From: Macropodus opercularis
Lineage: Eukaryota > Chordata > Actinopteri > Anabantiformes > Osphronemidae
Length of the DNA: 64,000 nucleotides
Direction of reading: 5' to 3'
NCBI GenBank assembly: GCA_030770545.1
Contig: CM061098.1
Location: forward strand, 10,833,001 to 10,897,000
Shown: in pieces, positions 11,922-26,900 of the stretch
How the letters are laid out: the number at the start of each line of letters is the position of its first letter
Numbering within the stretch: the stretch's first letter is position 1
Notes under the pieces: generated by a model
What the model saw: only the letters and a program-made list of their open reading frames with translations
Told to the model about the DNA's origin: nothing
Database searches by the model: none
Position numbers and translations under genes: made by a program

Positions 11922-14125
11922 TACATACAAAATTCATACCGAACTGGTGCCTTAACTACGAGAACATCATTAACATGTAAATGAGTTGCACAGTGACGCA
12001 GTAATAAACCTGCTGAGCCACTGCGTCTCAAAACTGCAGACGAAACTATGAGTGTGTGTGTGGAACAAAACGAACATGGATTCCTTTCGAGATCGAGTCC
12101 AGTTCTACTTTGCATGTGCTAATGAAGTGTTTTGCATTATTGTTACCATGTTTCATTCACTGCCTTTCAATAACAGCCTCTGAGTAAAGATACAGTACAA
12201 TAAGGTTTAAAAAGCCTGATTTGTGGAATAATCCCCTTACATTACATTATAGAAACTAAACACTTGTTTAAAATCAGTCCAGCTACATGACAGATGAATG
12301 AACTATTTCTGATGCCGTTGTGCTATTTCTTAATCTAAGATCAGATCCACTCCATGGCTTGTGATTGAGTCACTGAGAAAGACAGAGGATTTGATTTATT
12401 GCAGCACGCGTCGAGGCGGCCATATGTTCAACTCCAAATATGTGTGGGAAACATAAATCAGCGGGTTAAAAGTCCAGCACAACCGTGCGAGGCTTGAGCT
12501 ACGAGATGCAATTTACTGCCACATGTCTTCAGCCCAGTACAAGGTATTTAAACAGACTGTCGTGTTTTGTTGTCGTCTTTAGGCACGTTTGAGTTTTTTA
12601 GTTGTAACACGTAGCATCTCACTGTGATTAAATATGCCTTTCAAACGTTGCTGTGTTTATTATTATTACGTCAACTTTCACATCATAGCTTTCATTCCTG
12701 CCGCACTGAAGTCCGCGTCAGGAAAGGAATCCGTCCTTGGACCAGTTTACCTACTTGGGGCATTTCAGGAATCTTAATGCAGGCATGCACTCGTACAGTC
12801 CGCTTTCATCAAGTTGTCAGCGTACGTTGTCCATCTTCAGCCAAACATCAGTGTTTATTCGACTCATATGGAGCAACTAAACAAAGACGGGAAGGAAACG
12901 CACTGTGTAAACAGGTGACACAATGGGGGCCGGGAGCGAGGGCACAGAGTCAGATGGAAAACTGTCACCTGAGAGGGCAGACGTGAAATTCCACAGAACG
13001 GGGATTCAAAGTCATCTCAATGTTTATTTTCATGTTTTTTGTCACAAATTGAATTATTTTCTAAAATTCACTCAACACATTTTTAAGTGACCAGATCTTT
13101 TTGATGGGGTTACATAAAGTCCTCTTTTGCTACAGTAGTAAAATAAAATAAATGACATCTAATGAATGCAAAAGGTCCATTAAAATGATCAAGTGCATTG
13201 TAAAACTAAGCATAGCTACAGAAAGAGCAGTGGGTGAACCAAAAGAGCAGAGCAGAAAGATTTAATGAACATTTACAACGTCATGTGAACCTTTGTGTTT
13301 TTCTCGAAAAGCTTAACGTTTATTCTTTAGCCAACACAACAATTTTTCGTTGAACTCTAGTTCAAATCACACCATCGTCATCAGATAGAAACTTTTCCAT
13401 TTTACATTAAGGTTTCACACATTAACATCGATGGGTTTTGGAAACTAACACGTCAGTTGTGTGTAGTGTACATGTGCATGTAGTCATCTCATAGGATGGA
13501 GACAGCTGGAGTGACGTGAATCATTGCGCCACACATTCACTTGCTTTTACTGTACAGCATGTGCACCAGAGCAAACAAAACTCTCTCTGTGCGCCAGCTA
13601 TTAAAACCTCCACAGGATAAAATCTCCACACCCGCAGACTGTGTGAGTGATGGACTTTGCTTCTGTAGTTGCAGCAGTTCCACATGTCAGAAATGAAGTT
13701 GGAAAATAAATATAATAACATAATGGAATGTTATACATTTTAGAAAATGACTTTAAATGGTCATGTTTGAGTTGTTTACATTAAAAATAGCATGTAGTCG
13801 CTATTTAGGTTGTGCAAAGACATCTCTGTATCTCCCTGCAAGACTTAAAATAGTAAATATATTTAATGACAAAAAGTGATTTACAGCTTGATTTTCAGCC
13901 AAGAGTAAAGGAAACCTTCTATAACAGACTCCTCTGTCTCTCTCACTTTCTTTCCCTCTGGCTTTTCTGTTGCAAATTTGCAGTATCCACTCAGACACGC
14001 ACAATAAATGACCAATCAGTGAGATTACTGCCCGGTGTCACGGCGGACCTCTCATCTGGGCTGCATTGTGCTGCAGCCTGCAGACGGGGTGAAACACGGA
14101 AGCAGCTCTTTAGAAGCGCACTGCA

Positions 14126-14139
14126 GTCTCCTTGGAGAC
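14126..14139. promoter_or_regulatory. Palindromic GTCTCC-TT-GGAGAC site
   Basis: Perfect 6-bp inverted arms with a 2-bp centre, inside a locally GC-richer patch (about 14.0-14.2 kb) of otherwise AT-rich DNA. The layout resembles an X-box of the RFX factors, but the match to the classic GTTRCC/GGYAAC arms is imperfect. It may be chance. Confidence 0.2.
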
Positions 14140-17100
14140 GCTGTAGCTGCATCTGTGCAGCTCCCTTGAACGGGAGTCTGATGGGACGGCCGAGGTTCTC
14201 ACAGACGTCTGTGGCATTTCAATGAGACAAAGTAAAGTAGTTCAACTTCACACACACGGACAGCGTGAAGCCTGCAGCAGGCACCATACGGAGAAACTCC
14301 ATTCACAGTGTAAATGATCTCTGTTTTTATGACTTTTGTAATATTTGAAGGCTTTCACTAACTTTCAAAGAAACTGCTGAATGTTCCCTCAACAGCTATT
14401 TTGTCATACAAACAACAAATCCGCTCGCATCATCTGTCACATCACACGCTGCTGCGTCCTCACAGCGGCTGGGAACCAGGGGTGATGTCATATTAGCTTC
14501 TTTTGCATTGTTGTTGAATTTGGCTGAGGCCTGTGAGTAAAGTTGCCAGTGTTTGTACTGACAGACTGCAGGTTTATTAGCGACCGTATGGTCACATTTT
14601 GTGTTTCGACTCGGAACATTTTGAACAAATTTTCATCGATAAAATGTTGTGCAATAGGTTTGTTTTAGATTTAGTTTGTTTTTGTTTGCAAATTAGTAAT
14701 TTAACAGCGACGTAAGAAATGTTGGGTCAAGTCAAATTTTAATAAAATGCAATATTGTAATAAATAATCATTTAATTTGTAAATGTCAATGCCTGCTGAT
14801 GATTAGTGACTGTTGGTGGTGGTACTTCATTGACTAGTAGCTGTCAGCCCACTGACTGAAGGATCAGCTGCAGTTGGTTCACACACAAAAATCACAGGAC
14901 AAAATTCTGACAGTTTTAAGTTTTCTAGCGCTGATATTGACATTGGCCTCACAAGTCAACTGTGCTCCAAGCATCAGGTGGTTGAGTCACAGTATGGAGG
15001 CAAAATGGGAATTTGCAATCTCAGTATTTTAAATTACAGACCACAGTATGACGCTGCTTTTTGAAATAGGCACCATGTACATATGTTTCTAAATATGTAT
15101 AGTAACCTGGTGCATATTTGTATTATAAACGCTGCTAGTGGCATAGTTTAATGTTCAAATCAGGTGAAAGTAACCACACTGGAAATTTGAAGATGTAATA
15201 ATGTTCTGCATATTTTTCTTTTTGACAAACCTTCCTTCATAAAGCAGCTCCAGTCTGGCTGCGATAAGCTAATACGACTGATCTGTGGACGTCTTGCTGA
15301 GCCGAGCTCGATGTGACTGATGGTTTAGTGGTTCGGGCCTGAGAACAGCTCCGCTGAACACTGAGCGAGTCTGTGGTGAGAAAGTGGGAGAAAAAACACA
15401 AACGCTTGTCTGCACTATTTCCTGTAATGACAATAATTAAAACAGAGAGAAGATAGCGGCTCTGTTCCCCAAATGGCACATTTAATGTCCATCCCCTGTG
15501 TGTGACTGAGGAGTTAATGCGAGAACTGAAGGAGTAGCACTGAGGCGTTAATGGCTTTGAGATGCAGCGTGAGGACTGTCTGACGGATGGATGGCAACAG
15601 AAACATCTCAAACACAAACTAGAGTCCCAGTAAATGCTTCAAACAGCAGCTCTGCCAATGATTTGCTTCACAAAAAACACTAATGAACAACACGCGCCAC
15701 TTTATTATCCACTCTGTTTGTTCTGACTTTTCTAATTTGCTCTACAAAGCGTTTCCCTCTGTGGAGAGAACATGTAGTGTTCAGCTGAGCTCGTCTTGTT
15801 CTGAGAACATTGGGATATTTTCATTATTCAAATTTGTTTGGACTTGTAGATTGAACAGTGAAGTTAAATTAATAGCTTATAACTGGGCCCACTGAGTGGC
15901 TGCAAGTCTGACTCACATTTCACGTGGCGAGCACATAATGCAGTTATAAGCAAAGTGGAAACCGCACAGCTCATTAAATATCACTTGCCCCCCAGTGGAG
16001 ATTCTGATTTCTTGGTTGTGTTTGTTTTTATTAATATGTCAGTACAATCATTAGCTGTTTTATTCCAGGTTTGAACGAGGCGGCTGTCAGACAGTCACTG
16101 TATGGTTTCTGACGCATCGAGGGCAGCATCCATCACTTTTGACTCTTTGCAGTGCATTTCGTAACAGTGGGGATAAAGAAACTGGGATATTTGTTGGATC
16201 TCTTGACGCAGGGACTTCTTTTCCCTTTATATGGTTGTTCCCTTGCACACCGTTCTTGCAGTATTTCACCTCGTATTCCTTCAGCGATCCCCACAAACAG
16301 CACCAACGTGTACGTTTGTATCATTATAAACAGGATGTAACCTACTTTCCTTTGCTACGGTTTCTGACCAAGTCTTTGCTGGGAGTGGTGGTCATTTCTG
16401 ATGGCCTAGGAAGTGATGTACTGTATGAGAGCAAAGTTCACTCCAATATTTCTACACTCAAAATAAAAAAAAAAAGAAAGAAATGAGAAACAGCTGTCTC
16501 CCATCTTATCACCTCGACCTCTGTTGTTGCTCTTTTTCAGCTCTGGGATCATCTTAGATCTGCTCATGTCTTAATTACACAGACGATGTGTGATTACAGC
16601 ATCTATGCCTTGTACTAAACCATCGCTGTGGGTGTGAAAACGACCAATATGAGGCCATTTAATGAGATCATTTGACAACAGGAGATCATTTGTTTTAAAT
16701 TAGTTCTGTACATTTCTGTGACATTAGCCTATAGATAAGTATTAGACCATAGTGTTGGCAACTTTGTGCCTAAGTTGAATTCACCAACTCACTAATAAGA
16801 AAACTCACTCACTAAGTAAGTAAGAAAAATGGGCCGTCACACAGCAGCTTGTTATTTTTTTAGAAACTGCAAAGCCTTGTGGGCTGAATTTCCCCTAATC
16901 GCTTAGCAGCATTATAGTTGTTTCCTATAGGGAGTGTACATGGCATATTATAGATGCTATAAATCTCTGACAAGTTGAAAGCCTGAAAGCTAAGTTAAAC
17001 GCAACCTCTCGTGGGCCTGGATGACCCCTGCTCTTCACAGTCCATGTAAAGCAGAAATCCTGCTTCCTTCTATCTTAGGCGCAGCCTCCAGCCCACTGAG

Positions 17101-17321
17101 CTACCGCTTCAAATGTTTCTCATCTTTCTCATATTGACTGGGTGCCTGTCACAGTCTGCTGAGTTAGTAAACTCAGCGCAGACAGTAAAATATAATGTAC
17201 AGTATTTTTATTGATTTACTGTCTTACTGAAAAATCGGAACAGCAGCAGCCTTCAAATCTAAGGTAACTACCTTTAAACTGCATGTGACCAGAGTGATCG
17301 CCCATCACATTCAACCACCAT

Positions 17322-17370
17322 TGTGTATATATACGGTAATGCACCTCTCGCATTACCGTATATATACACA
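17322..17370. repeat. Perfect 21-bp inverted repeat (hairpin, 7-nt loop)
   Basis: Arms at 17322-17342 and 17350-17370 are exact reverse complements over 21 bp, separated by ACCTCTC (17343-17349). Each arm combines an alternating TATATATA core with the non-repetitive block CGGTAATGC, so the pairing is not just a simple AT repeat. The flanking bases do not extend the pairing. It could be a remnant of a small inverted-repeat transposon, a recent palindromic insertion or a hairpin RNA; no target-site duplication was evident. Confidence 0.75.
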
Positions 17371-20300
17371 TATTATATTACATTTACGTCCAATTAGCAG
17401 AGATGGGAGTCGGGTACTGTTTCATGATAAACTCTCTTCTTTGCACATTTAGTTATTTATTCACTTGATTTGGGTAACAAATAATAATATAATAAAATAA
17501 ATATAATAATGATAAAAATGATACAAAATAACAGTAAGAGTGTCTGTGTGTGTAATATCGGACACACTATAGTTATTCTAAATGGACCGTGTTCAAGACT
17601 GGACTCAATAAATAATGTGATTTAATTATAATTTCAGCATAAAAGTTTTTTGCCTGTGTTCCAGTGAAATTAGCGCATCAAATCAATCAAACTGCTTTTG
17701 GTTAAGAACTGTAGCAGCCAAGATGGCACAGACAAATTGCGTGAGGCATCTGTGGAAAAAAAAACAAAAAAAACTCTTTACATATTGCCAAAATTTGGAG
17801 GCACATTCTAGCTTGATATATTTGGAGACAAACTCCAAATATAAACCTCTCTTGAGAGTTAGCACATGAGACATTTGCACGTATCCAGTCATTATCCCCT
17901 TCATATTACAGCATGACAACAAAAACACAGCAACAGGCATCAGCATAAGCAAACATCTGTTTTTGACTGTGGGACTGTAGGAGTCGGGCCGTGTTGTGTA
18001 TCTTCTTCTAAACAAGCTCAGACAAATTGAAATCGGATCACTTTATTAGCCAACCACATTTTACGCTTACCAAGGGATTGATTTCATCTGCAAGCCACAC
18101 CGAACTATTCGAAGTATTTTAAGTAGCCCTTCACTACTGCCTGAGAAACGCATCAAAGGCCAGAGCTTTGGCCAAGGCTGACGTCGAGTGACTCAGCAGC
18201 GCTTGAATCAATCTCTAATCGTCCCTGCAGCGGTGGGTAATCCAGTCAACATCCCTGGATCTACAGACGTATGACCATGACATCATTACAGAGTTACACC
18301 GGATTTGCATGTCTGTGGTAGCAGGGGTGACGAAGTGAAATACTTCTTGCGAGACTCTCAGGAAGTTTCAGACTCTCAGGGTTTGAATTCATGCTGCAGC
18401 AGCTTTAAGCATAAACATGCAAGGTGCTATTTAAGACTGGGAAGATCAGGATGTAATACTTTACTTGCTCCAGCCCACTTTTATGGAGGGTCTGGGTAAT
18501 AAACACTGAGAAACAAGCACCACTGAATACATCTAACTTTAAATACTGTAGCACAACAAACATAGATTTAGCAGACATCAAACATTACCCTCAGACTGAA
18601 CCAATCTCACTAAGGACGTTCCCAACTCTCTCCTCCATTAGTTGAATGCCTGCACAATAATGTTGCATAAGAAGGTGGAGGAAATTCATCACAAATAGGA
18701 ATCTGCATGTGATGGTCTTCCAAAACCAATCAGGTTTCCTTCCTAACTGCTGCTTCATGGATCTGCCGCTGAAGTCAGCGTCGCGTTCTCCACAGGCTGT
18801 TTACACAGGCCTGCGTGTGTCTGTAGTTTCGTGGCTCACATTAATCACTCCTTATGTACTTCCAGGGCTTTCTGTGACCTTACATTGTTGCACCGAAGGA
18901 GAGCAGAGGCAAAACAAAACAATCTCCTGCTGGACTTTGTCCTAATTTCACACAGTTAGTGCTGTGGCTTAAAGGGTAATTCCGGTTGGGAGTCAGCGGC
19001 GGCCACTTCTCTGTGTCCTAGTTCTGACCACTAGACCAAGGAAGATTCTGTTTAATTCACAGTGAAGACTATTAGATACTCGCTGTACTATTTAAACTGG
19101 TGAATGTCTGTTGCTAGGTTCTGAATTACACAAAGCCTATAATTGGCATTTCCACTAATGTCCTGTAGTTGCAACTTCCACATGTCCACATTCAGACATG
19201 GACGTTCATGTGCATTTCGTCTTTTGCTGCCCCTCGTTCTCTGTAATGTGAAGCTTTTATTGTTCCCCGAGTTCATCAGCCAGGTACCATGTGAGGAAAT
19301 ATATTTTTAGACAAGTCCAGTCAGTTTTCACATGGGAAGTTGGTCATAGCTGCCTCTTGTTGGGACTCAAGAGTAACACAGGGAGAGGAAACCACAAATG
19401 AGAGCAGAAGCTGTTTATACGGCCTTGAACATACTCGACTGTCTGTATACGTGCTCGGTTTACCCTCAGGGCCACTGGTGAGATGCCCCAGGCTGTAAAC
19501 CACTGCTGCATGTAAACAAATGCCAAATAATGTAATGCTTGCGTTTCTGTGCGCACACAGCCCACAGTTCAGTCTTAGCCGGGGGCGACTGCAGCGTAAT
19601 CCATTCATCTGGTGGTGAAGAATCGCTCCTGGGTCATTTTTTTTTTTGTTTAAAAAAAAAGAGCCTGTGGGTTAAAGGTTGAACAAGCGTGTGTAACAGA
19701 TGAATTATTTGTTCAAACATCGCGCTGAGGAAGCGTTACAGAGAAGCAGAGAGCATCTGAGGTCACACGGTTATCCACAGGGGTGGAGGGTAATCTTACA
19801 AGTCTAAAGCAATTCTGCATGACAGATTTATCCTGGAGAGATCAGTCAAAGCCAGCCAGCTTGTTTCTGGCAGCTTGACTCCTTTGTGATGTGAAGGAGC
19901 ATGAAGGGGAAGGTAAAGAACATGTTCTCCGCCGTTTAAATCAAAACTGGAACAGTCGTCACAGCTTCACCGCATATTTCAAAGATCACTTTCTGATTGT
20001 GAGCTCAGATGGTTAACAAATTTCCGTAGTCCAGAGCCGGATGCTATTCCAGTCCTGTGTGTTGCTCCTGAGGGGAAGCAAGCTGATATATCCCCTGAGG
20101 GTGTTGTTATTATCTGAGCAGCTACGATTCAAAGAGTGTCATAGAAGATATCTGTAAAATACTCTTCTTGAAGTTGAACATTATCGCTCATAAAGAGAGA
20201 GACTATGTTTATGGATGTGTTTAAAGCCCAGGGTGGTAAGATCAGAGCCTCCACTGAGAGATCAAGGTCAAAGACAGAGGATATGATTAGGATCAAATTG

Positions 20301-23300
20301 GCTAACTGTTATCAACCTTAAACACCAAGACAAGCAGAGAGGGAAAACCCCCAATAACAAGCCACAGTGCAGCCGCCGCCATGGGCCTGGTGAGCTCAGT
20401 CAGCCACAGACGCTGTGATCTGGAAACAATTACTGTCGGCACACACTGACACTCAAATTACAACTTTTACCACACTTTAGAACAGGGCTGCCTGGTAGAT
20501 AGAAGGCAGTAATTAGGCCTGTACCCTCTGATTGAATGTGAGAAAGAAAATCTAAAACTGACATGTATGACTTTATATAAAATACTTAAAGGATTACGGT
20601 CAAAACCACTGTAGGTTTGCAAAGCAATGTGCATTTGAGATGATGTGTGAGGTGGTATTGGTGCAGTAATGACCAGACTAAACCTGCTTTTACTGATGTG
20701 TTTCAACATGTATGTGCAAATTGCAAATGTGCACAAAAAACAGCATCTGAAGGGTCAACTAGTGTGACTTGAATCAGCCAAACTGAATTAAACCACCATT
20801 AACAACTACACAACAGCTACGGTGTCTGTACTCATTCATTCTGAGGTCATCTGAAGTTTAGGGATTAGAGAGTGACCATCATTTAAGTTAAGTTGTTTTA
20901 TGGCCCTGAGGAATTTGAAATGAAAACAGTCTTTACCTTTTATCACCAGTGGTCCAGCCAGATAACCACAAACGCACAAGACCAACATCTGGGTGCAACC
21001 GTTTTTTTTTTGTTCTATGTTGTTGTGAGGGTGGGATTCTCTGCTCACGCTTCTTCTTTTGAGTCTCTCAGAACTCTCAGATTAATGTTAAAATCATTTC
21101 TGCAACACTTTTAGCAATAGGTGGGGGTTGACAGCTTGCATCAAACAGAACCCAGAAACATGTAAAGTACAGCATCTTGCATTTGAGAACAGGTTTTTTC
21201 CTCTCTGACTTTCCTGTCTGCCTTCCTGTAAAATATATTGTCTCCATCTGGTAGATCAAGTCTCTCTAGTTCCTTTACTTAAATATGTTATAAACATTCC
21301 TAAAATAATTAATTATAATTATGAAATTGCTCCTTGCGTTTTAAGTTTTTGAAAAACCAATGTTCCTTGAAATTAAGTGCTTCCCATCCCTATCATCCAG
21401 AGCATTGACGCATTATCCAAGTTCAAACTGAACGACACCTTTTCATGCTAATTTAAAAAAGTATCGTTATAAGCATACATTGCAGGAAAGGCTGAAACAC
21501 TAAAAGAGTTATGGTAAAACAAAATAAACTATGTTATATACATTTCTTTTTCCACAATAAACCCAAAGAGAGAACAGAGAAGCTGTCAAGAGTCTAAATG
21601 TCATAAATTAAGCTGAATCTGCAGTAAAAAGATGATTGCAACAAAATCATAAATGACATAGAATTATGTTTTATGTCAGAGGAAGGAGCTGATTAGATTA
21701 AATACTGGAAGGCATAAACAGGTTTATTATATCAAACTATGACTGGAATACACAAAAACAAGACACCACTATTTGTATAAATGATATTAAATGTAACAGT
21801 AAAAGCCATATGATGTTTAGCATAAAGACTCAGGGAACAGAGCAACAGGTGGCACAGTATGAATCTGTGGAGAGAAGCAGAATCTATGTACCCGCAACAA
21901 GTTCAGCAATTAGAACATTAAGTCCGGACAAAATCCAGGTGCCGCGTTACGGGAGGTTGTGTTCTGGACCCTGCAACATCTGTGGGGTTTCAATGTCCAG
22001 TAAGACACACTGGACACTCAACATGTAGCACACGCACTCAAACCTAAATAAATAGAGTACAGACAAACACATTTGTCATCGTGCAGGACTAATCTCTCCC
22101 CCCCTCACTACTAACTACAACCATGTGCTCCCAACGTGAACAAATGTGAGCTTTTCCTAAATACAGAATTTGTTCGCTCGCACGGTTTCATGACAAAATA
22201 CCATGTTGAGATTTGTTCTTGGTGGGTCAGTGCTGATAATGTTCTAAACACGTTAAATTATTTGGGAAGTTGGAGTACAGAGTAATTTTATCACGGTCGG
22301 AGCTCAGAAGTGGCTTTGATGTCGGTGTTTGATTACTGGCAAGGAAAAGCTCCTGGAACTAGTTTGGAGTTTTGAAACCATTTTTGCACCTTTCACAACT
22401 TCAGCAGATGCCAGTAATTTATCTCTGTCTTTCTGCCACATACACAGAAATGCTCCAAGCCCCTGGTCCTCATCACGGCTCATGGATCTCAGGGACCACA
22501 GCAATTCTCAGGATGAAAATATCTCCCTCCTCACAGAGGTTTGGTCATGTTCAGTGTCCAGAGAGGCATCTGCGAGACCTTATTTTGGGATGCATGTACA
22601 AATTTCCACGCATAGTTTATTTTGCCTGAGCAAATCTTGTAGATGAACATAAATGATCAATGCTGCCGTTTAGGGGATGTGCACGTGGCTCTTTACATAC
22701 TGTATCCAAACCCCTGTTACAGTTTGCTGTAACACCAAATACTCGCTACTGTACATGATCTTGGCTCACGATTACTCACAGGAGCGAATCCACATCATCG
22801 TGAGCCAGGTTTTGACTCCACTGTAATGATGCACTTGATACACTGTAAAGGATCCTGGAAGCTCAGATTTATCACAGCAGCAAAACAAATGACCCTATAA
22901 ATACCCCATCTAGCTTTGGGGCTGTGAACGAAATCCAGCTCCTTTCAGCTGATGGTTACAGATCACAGCTCAGTCTCTTCACGGCTTTTTCAGACACAAA
23001 AGTTGCTTCCAAAAGGTGGCTCCATAGATCTAAGATATTTTTGATATACAGACTAATGGGACATTTCATGACACTAGACAAACTAGACACTGAACAAATG
23101 GGACATTTGGGGAATTGTTTAGCCTTTATTTTCATAATTGTGTTCATTTCTATGCAGACTCTCAGCCACATTTGTACAGATGAGTGAAAAGCAGTTCTGG
23201 AAAAACTGTACATATCAGGGCAAAAAGCTGACAACAACAACAAGCAATCGTCTGAGCTTCGGGCTGGAGATTCTTGTTTTAATTTTCGATTCCGCCTTGA

Positions 23301-23800
23301 GTGTTTTTATTCATTTTAATCACTCTAATAGTGTTATGTTAAGCTGCAACAGGCAGTTATTTTCATTTAAAATGCCATTAAAAACCACTGAGCACTCCAT
23401 CAAACAGCAGGCAGACACAGATGGAGACTAGCCAGTAACCATAGTGGCAGGTTGAACAGCTAGATCATCGTTTCAGACTGATTTCTGCTGCACAGACGCA
23501 CGGCAGAAGCATAAAAAAAGCTCTTTATGCTAGAATTCACACTCTGACAACTGAAAACACACAATTAGACAATAAGACCCACAGTATTTAGTATTTAGTT
23601 GTGGTCTCTTTACACAATATTATCAGTTCATTCTTCCTGGGATGTGATGGAAAACTGCTGCAGAGGTGATGACCTTTAACTCAAGCACATACCAGCTAAA
23701 CCACAGCTGTGCTGCAGATATATTTTTTAAAAATACAGTAAAAGCAACAGGGGCTTAGAAACGGATTGTGTTTTGATGAGGAAAAGCCAGTTTTATTTAC

Positions 23801-23919
23801 CGGCAGCTTTTCCTTTTCTGTGGGGGGCCTGATGTGACCTTCCTCTGCTGTAGAGGAGTGTATGGCCATGGTCATATCATCCAAAATCTCTTGCTGCTTC
23901 CTAATGTCAGATGTCCAAG
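23801..23919 (-). other. Isolated exon-like block, unidentified
   Basis: On the minus strand a TTTTGTTAG acceptor and a GTAAAT donor flank 119 nt that is open in the frame starting phase 1 and ending phase 0. It encodes 39 residues (WTSDIRKQQEILDD... ending PTEKEKLP), hydrophilic and Glu/Lys-rich. I do not recognise the peptide. Phase 1 to 0 is also the phase of the last stalk exon in both TIM-like genes nearby, but I found no matching IgV or membrane exon around it. It may be an orphan exon, a relic or a chance frame. Confidence 0.22.
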
Positions 23920-26900
23920 CTAACAAAACAAGCATATTCCCACAGAAAATGTCTCATTTTTTTCTGTAGATATGTTTTCTTTAAAACAAAGACTTCCTGT
24001 AGATTTTAAAGCATCCTGTTTTTGCTTTTAATTACAATGTGTACATTTCTGCAAAGCCTCTGATGGGTTTTAGCGGCTAAAAATAAACCAATTCAAATGA
24101 GAAAATAAAAAACGAGAGTGGGTTGAGCACCGTGCACCTGGACCCGAAGGAGGACATGTCTCATCTCGTCAGTGAAGAAAATCTGTTTGAGCAGGCAGCT
24201 CCAGCAGGTCATTGCTCATCGGTCTTAACCTTTCTACCTGCTTCCTCAGGAGCAGTTCTTACACTGGTTCTTTGGGTTTGTTTGGCTACATAACTTCAAG
24301 TTACACACCTCAGTACAACACCTCAGGCAAAGGGATTTATTAACAAGTTTTCACAGGATATTCTGAGAAACAGAGAGACACTGACGCAAGCAGAGTCACC
24401 ATCACTTCAGCTAAACTCAATAGGTTTTCATTAAGGCTTTGCAGCAGAGGTCATGTGATGATCTTGGCTCCGTGTTCTTTTGGATCAATGAAGAAAAATC
24501 GGTCTGTTAGCTTTGATTTGCAAACAGCAGCTGTTTTGTTGTGCACAGGAAGTCTATCCTAAGAAAACAAATGTGTTGGAGGAATGTAGGGGTAACCAGG
24601 GTCACGGCTATCAGGTAAAGGGACAGTTCAAAGAAATGTGCAAAAATATCTCCAGACTCACATTGTTTGTCTTTATGAGTCATTCATTTTTTTGTTTCCT
24701 GTCATTTATAACTACAGCTTATAGTTTCATCATCATATAATTGCAAGAAAAACATTTAAAATGAAATTCAGAAACCCAAAATAACCTGCAACAAGATTCA
24801 TATAAAATGTGTCTGCATCAGGCACATAGACCAACAATAGACCTACAATTGTGACAAAAATGAAATGTTTATTTTATTAATGTAATTATCTGGTAGAAAC
24901 CCAGTATTTTCAATGCTGCTCAGTAATTCATTCGTTCTGAACCACTGACAGGTTGGACGTGGACACACAGTGCTGCTAAATTCTACGTCAGACTGCTAAT
25001 ATGCTGATGTACCGCATACATCTTCAGCTGGCATCCTCCCATCAGCAGCGCAGCATCCGAACCTGAAGAACAGGGCAAACACTTGGCAGCAACCAAGGTT
25101 TTATTGCATCTTAGAGATACGACTGGCAGGAGAACACACCGGGACAACTGTTCTACCATTATTATGGCAGCAGTTAAAAGCGTGCGTCCTCTGGAAGCAT
25201 CAACTCAAATGTTGTGCCAGTTCATTCTGACGTACAGTATTTTAAGGGTGAGACTAACCTCGACCCCATGATGACATTTGAAAAGTCAATACATAACAAA
25301 AACGTTTTGAGTAATACGAGGAGAACCTGGATCAATCAGTCCAGTGATCTGCGGTGAAAAAGACAAGCGGCTGACTGATGCTGCCTCAAGCCTTTTCAAT
25401 CTACTTTATCACACACACATTTTCTTGAAATGCTGTATAATTCGAATGAACCCAGACTGACAGTAACAAATTTCCTGTAAAAGCTTGGTGGCAACGTTAA
25501 ATTTAGTTTGAGGAGCATCATTGATTAACAATAGAGCTCTAATTAAAATGTCCTCATCATTTTCCAACTTACTCACAAAATCTGTTCCCTGTTTTCTTCT
25601 TTATTTCCCTCATGCGCTGGAGCCAGACATGAGCATTAGAACAAAATGTTTTTGTTGTAGTAAAGATCAAAATGTGCGATTGTCATAACTTTGACTCCAA
25701 TCACATGTGCCAAAAGTTTGGTGTTGGAGGAAAATGAACAAAAACAGCGGGTACTCTATAATTTAGCTGATCGGTTGTTATCCTCGTGTCAATACGAGTT
25801 TGTCAGCTCTATTTATCATCACAATTACAGACTTAGATTTACATGGCACACACAGCATGTGCCAAAAAGACAATCACAAGTTATAAAAGCACACACACAC
25901 ACGCAAATTGCTGTGATTGTGGGCAAAACATCCCCCCAAGCAGAAATTGCTTTTTACTTTCAGGTAGAATTAACTGGTATTCAAGTAGATGACTAGCATT
26001 GAAATGGAATAATGATGTGCAGCTCTGCAGCTGATTGTAGAGCAGAATGACTGCGATATACGTTTCTAGAGGATAGAGACTGCGGCTACTAACGTGCTCT
26101 ATTATGGCGTCAATAATCTCATCTTTGCAGCACCAACAACCTGTCAGTGGCGGTGAAATGAAATGCTTTTTGGCTGGAAACTCTTCTCTAATTTGCCACA
26201 GTGTGGTTCTCATGCCATTCATGCCCCGCTCATCCGAGACGCCGCATCATGTCCATTGTTATTTCTTGGTCATTGGAGAGGGAACGTGCAGAAGGCTGTT
26301 TTAAGATGTTTCAGATATGTCGTGGTAGTTCACAGACCTCATCATCGAGATCCCGAACGAGGAACTTTGAAAACATAACACACGTCACTCTTCTCTCGAA
26401 AGATTAGAGGCAATCGTCTAATGGCTGGCGCTGCCAGAACTGCTAAACTGTCCGCTCAGCAGCTCCCTGTAGGTATGGCCTGGGCTCCTGCCAGGCCCTT
26501 TCCAGCATCAGGCATCCGCAGCCAAGAATCCTCTCTGATGTACGCACCTTCCTACGAGCCTGACCACAGTGCAGTCCATCAGCCCCACGCATACCCCTGC
26601 TATGGCCCCGTTTTTGTCTTTGTCAGACAACCTCCCCTAACACACAGATTTTGCAGCCATGAGCATTTCTGATGGGGTCAGCCAGGAATCATAGTAAAGC
26701 TTTATCAAATTTAAGTGATGTGTCCCTACCTTCACTGCTCCCGATTCCCCTTTGGCACATCTAAACAGTGCTTTAAAAAGAGCTGGACTTGCGTTTTTTT
26801 CCCCGTGAGGAAGTAAATCACCTCTTGCCAGCTGTTCATTTTCAACAGGACAGGCACCTTATCAGCGTGCGGCAGTAAATGCCCCATTGCATGGTCTTCA

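Noticed and set aside
22716..22807. Short inverted repeats (7-bp and 11-bp arms)
   Set aside because: Arms this short are common by chance in 64 kb, and there is no linked feature.
24120..24220. Minus-strand frame (…TDEMRHVLLRVQ) that could splice to the block at 23801-23919
   Set aside because: It has a GTGCAC donor in frame but no convincing acceptor or pyrimidine tract upstream, so a two-exon gene cannot be supported.
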